Source: Choanephora cucurbitarum (Eukaryota > Mucoromycota > Mucoromycetes > Mucorales > Choanephoraceae). Taken from it: a stretch of 64,000 bases of DNA. Position numbers and translations under genes: made by a program. The stretch is taken from assembly GCA_025331435.1 (NCBI GenBank), contig JAIWNI010000025.1, positions 124,001 to 188,000 of the forward strand, in the 5' to 3' direction. Under the pieces are notes generated by a model that was given only the letters and a program-made list of their open reading frames with translations, searched no databases and was not told the DNA's origin. This document shows positions 32,050 through 43,383 of this stretch, in pieces. Each line of letters begins with the position of its first letter. Position 1 is the stretch's first letter.

Positions 32050-35048
32050 TATAGTTTATTTATATGAACTCTAGATAGTACCCAACACATCTTCAGTACA
32101 GAAAATCAGATGCTCATTTTAAACTCTTCTGATAAATCACAAGGAAAACGCTCCATAGAAAACCTGATCTTCAACACGTCCGCCTCCTACTTGATTCTTT
32201 GCACTATTTTTATTAGATAATGTGTAGCACTACTTTTGCTTCTAGCAACGCGTTTCTTAGAATTGTAGTTTTTTTTATAAGTTTAGGAAAATAAAAGGGG
32301 TGGAATTTTGAAATGATTGTCTTCCTTATATCTACAGTTTTAAATGTGAAGACTGTATATATAGTACATCCTTTTTGAAGACAAGTTTCATACAAACGTT
32401 GAGCATCTAAACACTGCTTAATGAGTGCATGTTAAAACTTATAATGATTCTTTTAAGGGCTCCATGCTCTATCGATTAACAGGTGTTGCGAGATTCTTAT
32501 GAACTTCTATGTCATATAACTTAAAGCCATTATTTGATGGTGCCAAAATCACGTCCCGATATACAAACGATCACTAGCAACCTCTTGTCGCTTACCTAAA
32601 ATAAAAAGGAAAATGTCATAAATCAACCTTGGGCTGGTGAAAAGGCAGAAGCTTTTATGTGAGCCATAATGTTTGCCTAAACTCACCTCAATTATTCTAC
32701 GGCATACTTTTTGAAAAGGCCATAGGTTCTTTTATCAAGATCCACTGAAGCCAACCACTCGTTGATGAGCTGTTTAGTAGTTGCTGTTTTTGTATTATAA
32801 TAATAAGGATTGAATATATCAAGATTACTATATAGAATCTGCTCTCAAATAACAACTTTTGACAGCTGTAGGTAAACAAGCAAGTGTAATGTCGTCCTTT
32901 TTTGCGTTTCAAGTGTTCGTATATTAGTAAAAAGAAAAAGAAAGCTTTATAGTACTACAAATAATAACCAATTAAGGTGCTGGTAGTAGCTAATGTTGAT
33001 ATAAGCTTTTGAAGTCTCTGGACTTGCAGCGAGCTTAATATCTAAAAGTGCTATCAAGAAACGTCTTCTTCAGCAAACTAGCTTTACAAGGCAATAATGT
33101 CAACAGAAGTAGTTAAGTCCTTAAAGAACAAAGTGCTGATATTGAAATCAGACCTCTTTCTACAGCGGATTGTGACATGCACATTTTATCATGCTACTTT
33201 TTCACCGCCACTGCTACAACATCAAGTGATTACATGAAGAAAAAATGTCCTAAAGGTTAGTTTAAAGTTATTTGGACTTACAAAAGAAAAAGGCCAACGT
33301 TGATAGCTCAATAATCTAATCACCTACCTAAGTATTACTTTGATTGAGAATTGTAACAACGAACATAGCATAATGAACATATGCTGCATGTTTTTAGATA
33401 TTTTAGCTAAACAAAACCAATAAAGATCAATCTTTTATTTGCTTTTCGTTTTTTGCCAATTAGAGAACATGAAATACGATAGCAAAGTGCTAACAAGATA
33501 ACACTTTGGCCATACTTTGACCTTTTGGGTTAATTAATCCCTCTGAGATCTTTTGTTAGACTTGCTTATTACTTTTGCTTTTCGCTTTTATCGCTGGTTT
33601 CACATTATTTTATTTTAATGCGTTTTACAATCTTGCTCACACGCTTGTTAATGCTCTTGATAACTATGATACTTTGCTAGCAATCAGTGTTTGGCTATTA
33701 TTTCTGCTTTTCTTAAACAAAAAAGGATCAGAGGTACAATTGGCTTCTACCGATACTTGGATCTCTTTGCCTCTCACGTAAAGTCTTTATATGTAAACTG
33801 ATACAACTTCGTTGTGACGTACTCATGTGCAGTTTAGGGCTAACTTTGAGAATCAATAGCATAGCCAGAGCAACTCATCCAATTCTTTTCTTAATACATG
33901 ACAAGCATACTGTACAAAATCAAGCGTTTGACTTACCCAATATTCATCTGTAAGTGAACCCTTCCTTTTTCGTATCATGCTCAACGATTTGTACTGTAAT
34001 TAAATACACTCAAAGAAATTGTTTTATGATCGAGACACTAATTCATTCTTTCACATCTGGATCAAAGCTTCTGCGGCTTCATTGACGAAATCTACTCATC
34101 TATTGAAAGCTGATATCGAACACTGTCGAAAAAGAAACACCAATCCAATACGTTTAATGTGCAAGACGAATCATGACAAATGTCCAATCTGCTTGACCGA
34201 TACAGCCACCAAACCAAACTTTGTTCAGTAAATAGGCCCAAACAAAGAAATAAAGCTCCTCATTGAATGAATCCAATTAAAGCATGAAGAAATATGTTCC
34301 TCGATGAACGCTGTTGCTTGCTTCATGTCTTTTAAGAGCTATATCCATCATTGTATGATGATTTCAAGCAAAGCACTTGCCTCTACTATCGATATCTTCA
34401 AGCAGGAAAAAAGAAGACCAAAAATCCAAAAGATATTTCAGGTCTCAAAGCACATCACTTACGATAAATCAACCGTGATTAGTTTTCAACTTAGTATAGA
34501 GAGAAATTCGGCTTCCTGTAACTTTGCCCCTAAAAAAGCACAGATCATGGCTGTTAATTCCAAAATGAAAACTTGAAAACAAAAATTCTCCAACAGGACA
34601 AACCAGACAAAAGAAAATAATATCGCCTTCCATTCTGGTTGATATGCTTGCTTGTTACTTATGCCTGAAATTTATGCGCCTAACCAATAGTAGATTCCAG
34701 TCTGATGCAACACCAAGGTAAAAAAAAAGCCGCAAGAAAACAAACCTCCTTTGCAGTTATTCCAAGTGGTTAAAACCGCCATGAGTAGATCGCTTAAAGA
34801 AGAAAATAAAAACGATAGATAGAAAATATTGAAAAAAAAAATTCTATTAGCAAAAATGCTAAAAAACACGTGATCTGACAAGGTTTAATCTGTTGTTTTA
34901 GTATAGAATTAAGTGGGTCGATGATGTATATGTGTATATGTGTATATGTAACTGTATGTGTATGGGTGTATGTACGTGTGTATGGGTGTATGTGTTTTCT
35001 TTTGTGCTGTACGTGCTGCTTTTTGTATAATAGTTAAGCTTATGCCAC
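32050..35048. other. Gene-poor region
   Basis: Three kilobases without a recognisable gene. The open frames present (for example 33575-33781, 34019-34231 and 34304-34576) have no domains. Confidence 0.4.
34925..34995. repeat. TG-rich simple repeat
   Basis: About 70 bp of tgtatatg / tgtatgggtgta units, an imperfect microsatellite just beyond the 3' end of the SET-domain gene. Confidence 0.85.
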
Positions 35049-36778
35049 TTAATGATAGATCCATTTACGACAATCTGGGGCATCACAGCGACAAGAATAA
35101 CGAGCAGCGCCATCTACTTCCATCTGATTTGCGACATCTCTTCTGCCATTATAGTCAAAGCAAAGTTCCTCATATAACTGTATATCGCGTTTAGCAAAGA
35201 AAGCTAATCGATGCATTTGGTTATCAGCTGAGTCATAAAAGACGGCATAGACTTCCAAATTAGGAGAGCATGAGTGGTTAAAGAAACGGCTGACGTTACC
35301 CAAAGCAAATGAATCAATCACATACTTTGTGGGCAGCTCAGATTGCGCAAAGTCCATATCAAACAGATAGCTACAACCTAGTCTATCATAGATTACACCG
35401 CGTTTGTCTCCTTCTTCAACTGTGATAACCTCACCAATGTATTCATCCACAAAGGTACCTTTGGGAATAAAGGACATACTACGAACACCCCAACCTTTTG
35501 TAGGGGTCTTGAAGACTTGCAAAGGTACTTGGCGGCCCTTTTGAACTATTCTATTACCACAAATATTCTTGTTGCATTCACATGCTTGGTTGCATTCATA
35601 GATGGGTGTACCTTGGTCAATCACCAAACGACCCTTTTTGTCATAGGCCATGCCATCATGACAACTTTCTCGACATGTTGATTTACAAATGCAGCCAGAC
35701 AAAAAGTCAGGATCAGGCGGCTGTACAGGTGATGTGTGTTTCAAATCGTCAATGTAGACAAAGTCAGTTGGTAATTCGCTATCAACTGTATTGACTATAG
35801 TAACGGGAGGGTGTAGGTTTAGCACAGAGTAAATATCCGGCTCAAAACCATTTGCATTTGATGTTTTCACAATAGGATGCTTAACCTGATTATGCACCAA
35901 TGTTTTTTTTTGGAAAAATAAATAAATATGAAGTTGTAAGTAGACAGATACTTATCACACAAATCAAGACGCCTTAATTTTCCACAAATATTTACCTCAA
36001 CCGATCTTTTGGTATCATTTACTGTTGCAACGAATGCTTTCTCTGCTTCGCTCATTACCACTTCAATCTCATGGCGTATCTAGTTGGATTCACGTTATTT
36101 GCGAGAATGCTAAAATATGGGGATATATCATGATTTGAACGATTACCTCTTTACTAGGCTTAGACATTAGTACAGTTTCTGTTTCGGATTCAATGACTTC
36201 TCTTGTTCGCTTTTTGCGAGTAACTAGTGCTGCTGATATCACACCTCTCCCTGTTGCCTTCACTTTTAACAAAGATCTGGATTTGCTTTTGGGTTGATAA
36301 TAACAGTCGGTATCTGGATCATAAGTGTTTGATAACAAGATTTTTCTGGGTGGCATTTTTTGTGGCTTCACAAATGCCTTTGATTCAATATCATAAGCAT
36401 TTAGAAAAGTTTTTATCGCTTTTTCTGAATACACATTGTTTTCTTGTTCCCAAGTGTTATCCTTCAAATCATAACCTTCCCATTCAATAAGATATGATTT
36501 TGTCTTGCCCTAAATATATGGCGTTGGATGTTTTGAAGCAAGTTAATTTTTTAGCATGATTAAAAATGCTGATTCATTGCCCAACTAACCTGAGTTTTCA
36601 TGCCAGCTATACGTGCTATCTGTTAAAAGTAAACAAAAGATCAATGTTACAAAGAAGGTCTTTGAAAACAGACGTCTATACACAGACACACAAATTGAGA
36701 TAAATTGAAATTTAAAAATCAACTTACAACAAACTCGTCTTCTGCTAAACCATTTGCGACTCTCTTATTTTGACCCAT
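35049..36778 (-). CDS. Histone H3 lysine-9 methyltransferase (SUV39/Clr4 type)
   Basis: Five exons (36778-36728, 36619-36590, 36509-36147, 36079-35996, 35885-35049) give about 454 residues. A chromodomain lies at about residues 14-70 (EDEFV, SYLIEWEGYDLKDNTWEQ). The pre-SET zinc cluster has its nine-Cys pattern from GCICKSTCRESC to ECNKNICGN (about 245-300). The SET domain follows, with GWGVRS, DEYIGEV, the NHSCSPN cofactor motif and ELCFDYN. The post-SET CRCDAPDCRKW ends the protein. The enzyme writes H3K9me2/3 to make heterochromatin and reads it through its chromodomain. Exon 4 must end at 35996 (GTAAAT donor) to keep phase with the last exon. It sits at the edge of a 26-kb transposon cluster. 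Confidence 0.93.
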
Positions 36779-37663
36779 TATATTTAAGTATATGAGTTAA
36801 GAAGAAGTAGTTGAAGAAATAGACAGGTGGTATAAGAAAAGAAAAAAAACAAAAATAGAGAAAAGGGACCACTAACCTTAGAAATCATTTAAAAAATCAG
36901 AAAAAAATTAAGCATTAAGGGCAGTCACTTTCAGGAAATAAGAAATTTGGGATTCATCTTGGGAGAAAGAAAAGCTGATGTAGTAACAAGCAACAAAAAG
37001 TGATTCGTCTAGCTTAGCTATGTCTTGTTCCTTTTGTAAACCTGAGACGATTTGCTTTCTGATCACTTTTTCTAAGCAAAACTTATTCATAGGCTCATTA
37101 AAGTTATAATAGTACATTGTTTATGAATGTTACAGATATCCAACTTTGTGCATTCATCGTCAGACAGATTAAACTAGACGGATTATTTGGCAACAATACT
37201 CGTTTGGGTCTAATAATGACTAAAATACTGTCCTTGCCATTTAAAAACACTCCTAGCATCTTTGTTAAAATAAGGAAATAAACGACATATGTTTGCCGAA
37301 CTAACAACATTAGGCAGATATTTATAAACCTAAAGAAAGGATGGCCAAAAGAATAAGAGCAATCTCTACCCTGTCGGAATCAGTTTTTTACAACTATCGC
37401 TGTTACTTTTCTTCTAAAAAACTTCCAACAAGTCTAACGGACATATCAAAATCTAGGGTCCCTGACTTAAAGCGCTGAGAAAACTAGGCACCGTAAGACA
37501 ACATTAACGGCACGAGAGGCTTCTTTAGGTATAACTTATTGCTGACGTCAGTTAATGGTAAATTAAATGACTGGTTTTGTCCAAATTAGGAATGTTAGTT
37601 TGAGGACCAGTTAAGCTATGGTACATTCAAAATTGCTCAGTGGAACTTGAAGGATTTATGATC
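36779..37663 (-). other. Upstream of the methyltransferase gene; possible small unidentified gene
   Basis: The first part must hold the methyltransferase promoter. On the minus strand, two overlapping frames (37310-37104 and 37117-36908, the second ending SYFLKVTALNA) look protein-like and could be two exons of a small gene, but no family is recognised and a splice join is not certain. Confidence 0.2.
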
Positions 37664-37668
37664 AGCGG

Positions 37669-38022
37669 TGATTTATCAGTGTACAGAAATACAATAGTAG
37701 ATTGAGATTAGCCAAAAAGATACTGTTTATTGAGTGTAGAATAATAGCTTATTTATACTAGCATATCTGTGTCAGATTGAGAGTACGAGTATAAGGGTCT
37801 GATATAATAACTGGGCTTTGCATTAGAATAGTTGACTAGCTATTACGTTTGATCAAAGACAGTGTAATGAAGCCATGTAAAAATCCGCATGATTTATTTT
37901 GTAATCGAATGTCAATGATCGAACCCTTGACAATCTGCTTAGATTACATCAGCTACGTTGATCCAGCTATTTTATTGGTACATATGTGATGAATTATGCC
38001 ATGTTGTATGATAGATACAACA
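37669..38022 (-). repeat. Gypsy-2 3' LTR
   Basis: A 354-bp terminal repeat. On the minus strand it is the downstream LTR. It matches 43025-43378 except a/g at the fifth-to-sixth base region (tttatcag versus tttgtcag). Confidence 0.93.
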
Positions 38023-38271
38023 TTACCCCTGGGCAGTATGAAACATGCGACATTTTGACTTTTGGCATAATTCATTTGTAATTAATTAAAGCGTTACACG
38101 TTTGACACAGGATATCATTTTCATTTCTAACACTATGTAACAAATCGAAGAAAAATAGAAATGATGAGCATTAAAGCAGTTGATCATAGCAGTGGCCGTT
38201 AAAACCCGAAAAACCTTTATCAGGAAAAAATAAGCGGAAAAGGTACATCACTATTGTACACAGGTACATGA

Positions 38272-39384
38272 TCACATTTGTTTCGTTTTACTCTTTTTGT
38301 TTCTATTAGGGATTTTGCGTTTGTTAACTGTTTTTGGAGCTTTGTTCCTTTCATTAACTTTTCGTCTACTCCAAAATTGTCTTATTGGAGTGACATCGTC
38401 AAACATTTCGGGACTTTCCCAAGTATCATCGTTTTCTTTGTAGCCTTTCCAACGCACTTTGTATTGATAGCCAGGTGCTTTACCTCGATGGTCAACAATA
38501 GCTTCGACCTCGTAGTGATCGCCATTGTTTTCTACGTTGTCGTTGTCGACTAATTTTAAGTGTGAAGTAGGAACATCTCTGGCTAGAAGTTCATTTGTTC
38601 GATCTTTCAATATATAACTTCCGTTTTTTGTTAAACCATGTATCGTAAAAGGACCTTCGTATTTTGCTTCATACTTGAAAGGGTTTTTCTTTTCGACAGG
38701 TTTTATCATTACATTTACACCTATTGGATAGGGATTTTCAATAATTTTATGTTTCTTTCGGAAACGTTCATTGTCTTCTTTTTGTGTTTTAGAAATCTGT
38801 TCTCTAATGGCTGGAATTACAACATTATCAATATTGTCAAGCTTTTCGTGTAATTCTTTTTCGTTGATCATTTGATCATGAGGAATAGGTTTTAACTTTG
38901 AGTAATCTGTCAAGTCATTTGATTGCCGATGAAACATAACATTAAAAGGTTTAGATTCATGCAACCTCGAGTATTTCAAGTTCATGACATACATTGTTGA
39001 GTTAAGATATAGATCCCATTGATCTTCTTTGCCTTGTAATTGTTTTACTATTATTCGTTTGGCCAAACTAACAAAGGCTTCATTTGTACTATCTCCCAAA
39101 GGATTAAAAGGAAGAGATAGACGTTCGTCTATTCCGCTTTGTTCTACGATTGCTTCGATTAATTTATTCGAGACTTCTTTTCCATTATTATGCGATATGA
39201 TTTTAGGGTATCCCATTAGTGAAAATAAGAATACTAATTCTTTTGCTACAGAGACTGCAGTCTTATCTTTCAAAGGTCTTAAGATAGTAAAGCGACTAAA
39301 CAGGTTAACAACTACCAGAATGAAGTTGTTGCCTCTTTCCGATGTGACGTTAAATGTACCCAGTCGCACACTATATGATCCCAT
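38272..39384 (-). pseudogene. Gypsy-2 integrase with C-terminal chromodomain
   Basis: A 370-codon frame. It begins within the integrase core, is shifted relative to the RT frame near 39330-39380, and has no own start. The core is recognisable (TSERGNNFILVVV, YPKIISHNNGKE, NPLGDSTNEAF). The position expected to hold the second catalytic Asp reads N, and the usual D before LFSRF also reads N. A GPY/F-like region (YEGPFTIHGL) is followed by a clear chromodomain (VEAIVDHRGK...YKVRWKGYKENDDTWES). Such domains steer integration to H3K9-methylated chromatin in chromoviruses. The last 40 residues are highly basic. Confidence 0.88.
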
Positions 39385-41342
39385 ACGTTGTTAGGAAGAA
39401 TGCTTTTTGGTGGATGATAGACATGCTTTCCTTGATTGAACTGTTTACAATCATTACATTTAAAAATAAATGAAGTAATGTCATTTCTCATTTTGGGCCA
39501 GTGTGCATTAAAGTCTTCGTAAATTATCTTTTCCATGGCATGAATATCATAATGACCTAGTAAATGGCTTTTTAACAAAATCTCTTTACGTTGTTCTTCA
39601 TTAGGAATCGGGTAACCTTTCTTTTGTATTGCTCTTATAGATAAGGGATCATTTTCATTAACACTTTCTTTTTCATCTTGGTTTGATTTTTGCTTTTTTC
39701 GTGTTTTTGCTTCACTTTCGTTTTCTTTGTTTGAAACAAACTTTTTTCGTTTACGGGAGTTATCACCCCCCCTCAGCATTTTAGTATCGGTAGGTACAAA
39801 GATGCGAGACAGACGATCCGCTAAAATGTTTTCAATATCTTTACAGTATGTGATTGTAAAACCCATTTCATATATGGTTTCATACACATTTAGTATAGCG
39901 TTGTCAATCTTTTCTTTTGATTTGAGATAAAGAAGTGCATGGTTATCCACATACAAATCGAACTTTCTGCCTTTCAATAGTGAATGCCATCTCGACAACG
40001 CGAAAGCAACACCCGTGAGTTCTCGGCGAGTAGAACCCCATTTCTTTTCTGAAGGAGATAGAGTACGGGCGATAAAGCCTATATATTTTATCTTTTCGTT
40101 TATGACTTGGTACAATGCAGCACTAATGCCATATGCAGAACTGTCAGTAATAACTTTGAATCGATGGTGGAAATCGGGATACGATAGAACAGGGGCGTTC
40201 GCTAATGCCTCTTGTAGTCTTTTCATTGCATTTGTATGGTTATCCGTCCATTCATTCGATAAATTCTTTGCATTTCTCAGCTTGTCTAAGCAAGCAGTTA
40301 ACATTGAGTATCGCGGAATATGGGCTCTGAAGAAGTTTGCTAAGCCTAAACGAGAAGAAAATTCTTTGGCAATTTTTGGTACCGGGGACCAATCCATTAT
40401 ATTTGTAATTTTACGTTGGTCAATCATTAAATCAGCTTCGCCGCTGATACAGAAACCCAAGATATAAATACATGTTTGAGCTAGGTGAAGCTTATCAACA
40501 TTGATTCGTAAGTTACTTTGTGTCAGACGTGACAAAACTTTTTTAACGCATTTGATATGATAGTCCAGATCATTATAAGTAAAGACAGAAATGTCATCTA
40601 CAAAGACTGTGACATAGGGCAAATCTGAGAATAACGTTGTGAGTGTTCTTTGGACTACACTACTCAATGGAATTAATTCAAAGGGCGCGTTTCGAAACGA
40701 GTATTGAACATTATCAAAAGTAAATGATATGAGCTGACGGTCAAGTCCTTTCTTAATCTTAAAGTTATGGAAACAAGCAGAAAGATCGATCGTTGTAAAC
40801 AATTTGCATTGAGACATTTTACGGTGAATGTCTGAGATTAAAAGTAAACGGAATGTGTCTAATCTGGATTGATCCAGAGAAGCGTTGATGCGTCTGCAGT
40901 CAGTGACTACACGCACATCACCAGTGTATTCGCCTTTAGCATTTTCCTTTTTAACTACTAGAATACTACTATTAAAAGCGGTATTAGAAGCAGCGCGTTG
41001 TATAACACGATGATTGATCCATTTTTGGATTTGATCTCGAACAGCTTGGTGATGGACCAGAGGTATATCATATTGACGGGTATAAGACTTTTTGATTCCT
41101 TGCTTTAATGGAAGATCAATTAGACTACCAGGTAAATTACAGTGACCTCTTGGATCCAAGTTTGCATTTGCATCAATAAATGGCTGTAATACATTGTACA
41201 TTTTTTCTCTTTCTTCTTTGCTACCATAAGGAGATTCGTTGGGTGTATACATTTTCGGGTCAATTGGATCTGGAGCCATATCATGATGAGGGGTTTCCCA
41301 ATCGTATGTCAAACCAGTAATTCCGATACCTAATTCACGCAT
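39312..41342 (-). pseudogene. Gypsy-2 reverse transcriptase, RNase H and integrase zinc finger
   Basis: A 676-codon open segment. It has RT blocks with VVTDCRRINASL, TIDLSACFHNF and the FVDD catalytic box (YVTVFVDDISVF). RNase H follows with TDSSAYGISAALY, then the integrase HHCC finger (H...H...CNDCKQF) and the first catalytic Asp (VCDWVHL), after which the frame is lost. The upstream edge continues a protease tail (IIGIDIMRELG) in the same frame, showing that this is part of one pol. Confidence 0.88.
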
Positions 41343-41456
41343 AATGTCTATTCCAATAATAACATGAACGTCGTTTGTGTCAAATATTTCAAATTTAGCA
41401 TGACAGGTAATATCATTATAGAAAATTTTTAGTTCTCTTTTTGTTTTGCAAATACG

Positions 41457-41798
41457 TTAAACTTTGATATCAGATTTACCCAACGAAATAAAATTATTTT
41501 TTAAAGTAGAAACATTATTTATTTCATTCACATTCAGATAGTTTGCTAAACTGATAGACATTAAAAAAATTGTGCTTCCAGTATCGAGAAGCGCAAAAGT
41601 CTTGACATTTTCTATTTTTAAAGGAAAATAGATAGACGTTTTGTTTAATAAATCTTTAGGAGGTAGAGAGAAGTCATTTTCATTTTGCTTACATGCGGAG
41701 TTTTCATTTGATTCGTTTACTGCATTGAATTTGAGGTCATTTTCTTCATCAGAAGAGTCATCTACATTCATTGGTACAATATTTTTTGGTTTTTTCAA
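41457..41798 (-). pseudogene. Gypsy-2 aspartic protease segment
   Basis: A 113-codon frame with the retropepsin motif ALLDTGST in an acidic context. It is separated by frameshifts from the zinc-finger segment upstream (about 41790, in a T-run) and from the RT segment downstream (about 41457). Confidence 0.8.
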
Positions 41799-42982
41799 CT
41801 ACTTTTCGTTGGCAAAGATGACTTTTGGTGTAAGGTTGATTACATTTGTAACGCAAGTTGTTTTTGGCTGCATAGCTCAAAGAAAGTGGACGTTTGTTGC
41901 CTTTGTATCGGCATTGTTGAGTAGTGTGGTTGTTTAAGTTGGGGTAATTTCTGCAAAATAGTTTTGCTCGTTTGGAGAATCGTTCATTTCGATTGATCAC
42001 CGTTCTTTTTCTTTCTACATTTGTGTTTTCTTTTTTCTATTGCATTGTTTCCATACAATTGTACAAACGTTGAGCATCTTCAACCAGATACTTGATTTTG
42101 CTTCGTTTTTTGGAGGAAGCTGTGGCGTTGAACAAGGAAAGATGTTCGTATCGTCTGGGTTGAAGAGCTTCCAAGAAGAATTGGCATAACATATGCTCGT
42201 CGAAAACTTGAGCTTCATTTCGTAATGCATTGAATCGATCGACAAAATGATCGATATGTTCGTTTTTTCCATTTTAATATCGAGTAGCTTGTTGGTAGCT
42301 GCTTGTTGCAACTTGTCGTTTGAGATGCCGTACTTTTCGTTGATAGCCTTGCACATCATTTCCCACGTTACGTTTTCGTTATGAGTAAGATAATCACTGA
42401 ACCAGCAATTCATTTTGTCAGAGAGACAGATGGGCAAGAGACGTTTGTAATGCCAGTTGACATTCGATTCATATGATTGGACTACCTTCTCAATCTTGCG
42501 TAAACAAGCTTTAACATTTTCAAATACAGTAACGTTTTCATTTTGGATTGGATCACCTTTCCATTGTATCAGAGGAAGATTGGGAGGCACAACAAATTGC
42601 TTGTCTTCATTTTGCGGTTGCAGGAGCTTCTGACATTCCGGAGCGTACTTGAGCTTGACTTTCACTCCTTTAGGTTGGGAATGAATTTTACTGAACTGAT
42701 CTGTACTGATGGAATTGACAGATTTCAGGGTCAGATTTCCATTTGTTCTCGAAGCTGCTGTATAGCTTGATCGATGTTTGATGCTTTTGGTCTTTCCTTA
42801 GTGTCCTCTAAGTTGAAATCAGTCATATTGACGTCTTCTGATTCTTCGTTTTTGTTGTCACTAGTTTGAGGTGAGTCTGCTTGTATGTCCTCAGTAAGTT
42901 GGAGGACAGCTGGTGAAGAGTGGGTTGAACTTTCGGTAAACGGAGTATAATTAACAAGTGAATTATGAGGAGAGTTGCTCAT
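41758..42982 (-). pseudogene. Gypsy-2 gag, frameshifted
   Basis: Three segments in shifting frames: 42982-42731 (ATG start, acidic N-terminus), 42665-42015 (capsid-like region with WHYKRLLPICLSDKMNCWFSDYL) and 42000-41758 (two Cys/His knuckle-like motifs, CRNYPNLNNHTTQQC and KCNQPYTKSHLC). Reading continues across each break after a one-base shift, so indels, not splicing, seem to be the cause. Confidence 0.78.
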
Positions 42983-43024
42983 TGTTGATTTCAGTATTCT
43001 TTTGTTGCAGGTAACTTCAAAAAA

Positions 43025-43378
43025 TGATTTGTCAGTGTACAGAAATACAATAGTAGATTGAGATTAGCCAAAAAGATACTGTTTATTGAGTGTAGAATAA
43101 TAGCTTATTTATACTAGCATATCTGTGTCAGATTGAGAGTACGAGTATAAGGGTCTGATATAATAACTGGGCTTTGCATTAGAATAGTTGACTAGCTATT
43201 ACGTTTGATCAAAGACAGTGTAATGAAGCCATGTAAAAATCCGCATGATTTATTTTGTAATCGAATGTCAATGATCGAACCCTTGACAATCTGCTTAGAT
43301 TACATCAGCTACGTTGATCCAGCTATTTTATTGGTACATATGTGATGAATTATGCCATGTTGTATGATAGATACAACA
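43025..43378 (-). repeat. Gypsy-2 5' LTR
   Basis: A 354-bp repeat, upstream LTR on the minus strand. It is followed on the plus strand by the second AGCGG target duplication. No convincing tRNA primer site is seen on the internal side. Confidence 0.93.
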
Positions 43379-43383
43379 AGCGG

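Larger units (their letters stand above)
37669..43378 (-). mobile_element. Gypsy-2: chromovirus-type Ty3/gypsy retrotransposon, coding region broken
   Basis: A 5710-bp element with 354-bp LTRs (TG...CA) differing by a single visible base, and a 5-bp target duplication AGCGG (37664-37668 and 43379-43383). Coding order on the minus strand is gag, zinc-finger region, protease, RT, RNase H, integrase and chromodomain. At least five reading-frame shifts break it, without clear in-frame stops. A purine run (cccaggggtaa on the minus strand) precedes the 3' LTR. Confidence 0.93.

Noticed and set aside
34925..34995. TG-rich tract as an internal telomere repeat
   Set aside because: The units are irregular tgtatatg/tgtatgggtg, not a fixed telomeric hexamer, and the tract is only 70 bp. 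It is a plain microsatellite.
35941..35995. Continuation of methyltransferase exon 4 past 35996 into the open frame VNICGKLRRLDLCDK
   Set aside because: No donor after this point gives the phase needed for the next exon, while the GTAAAT donor at 35995 does.
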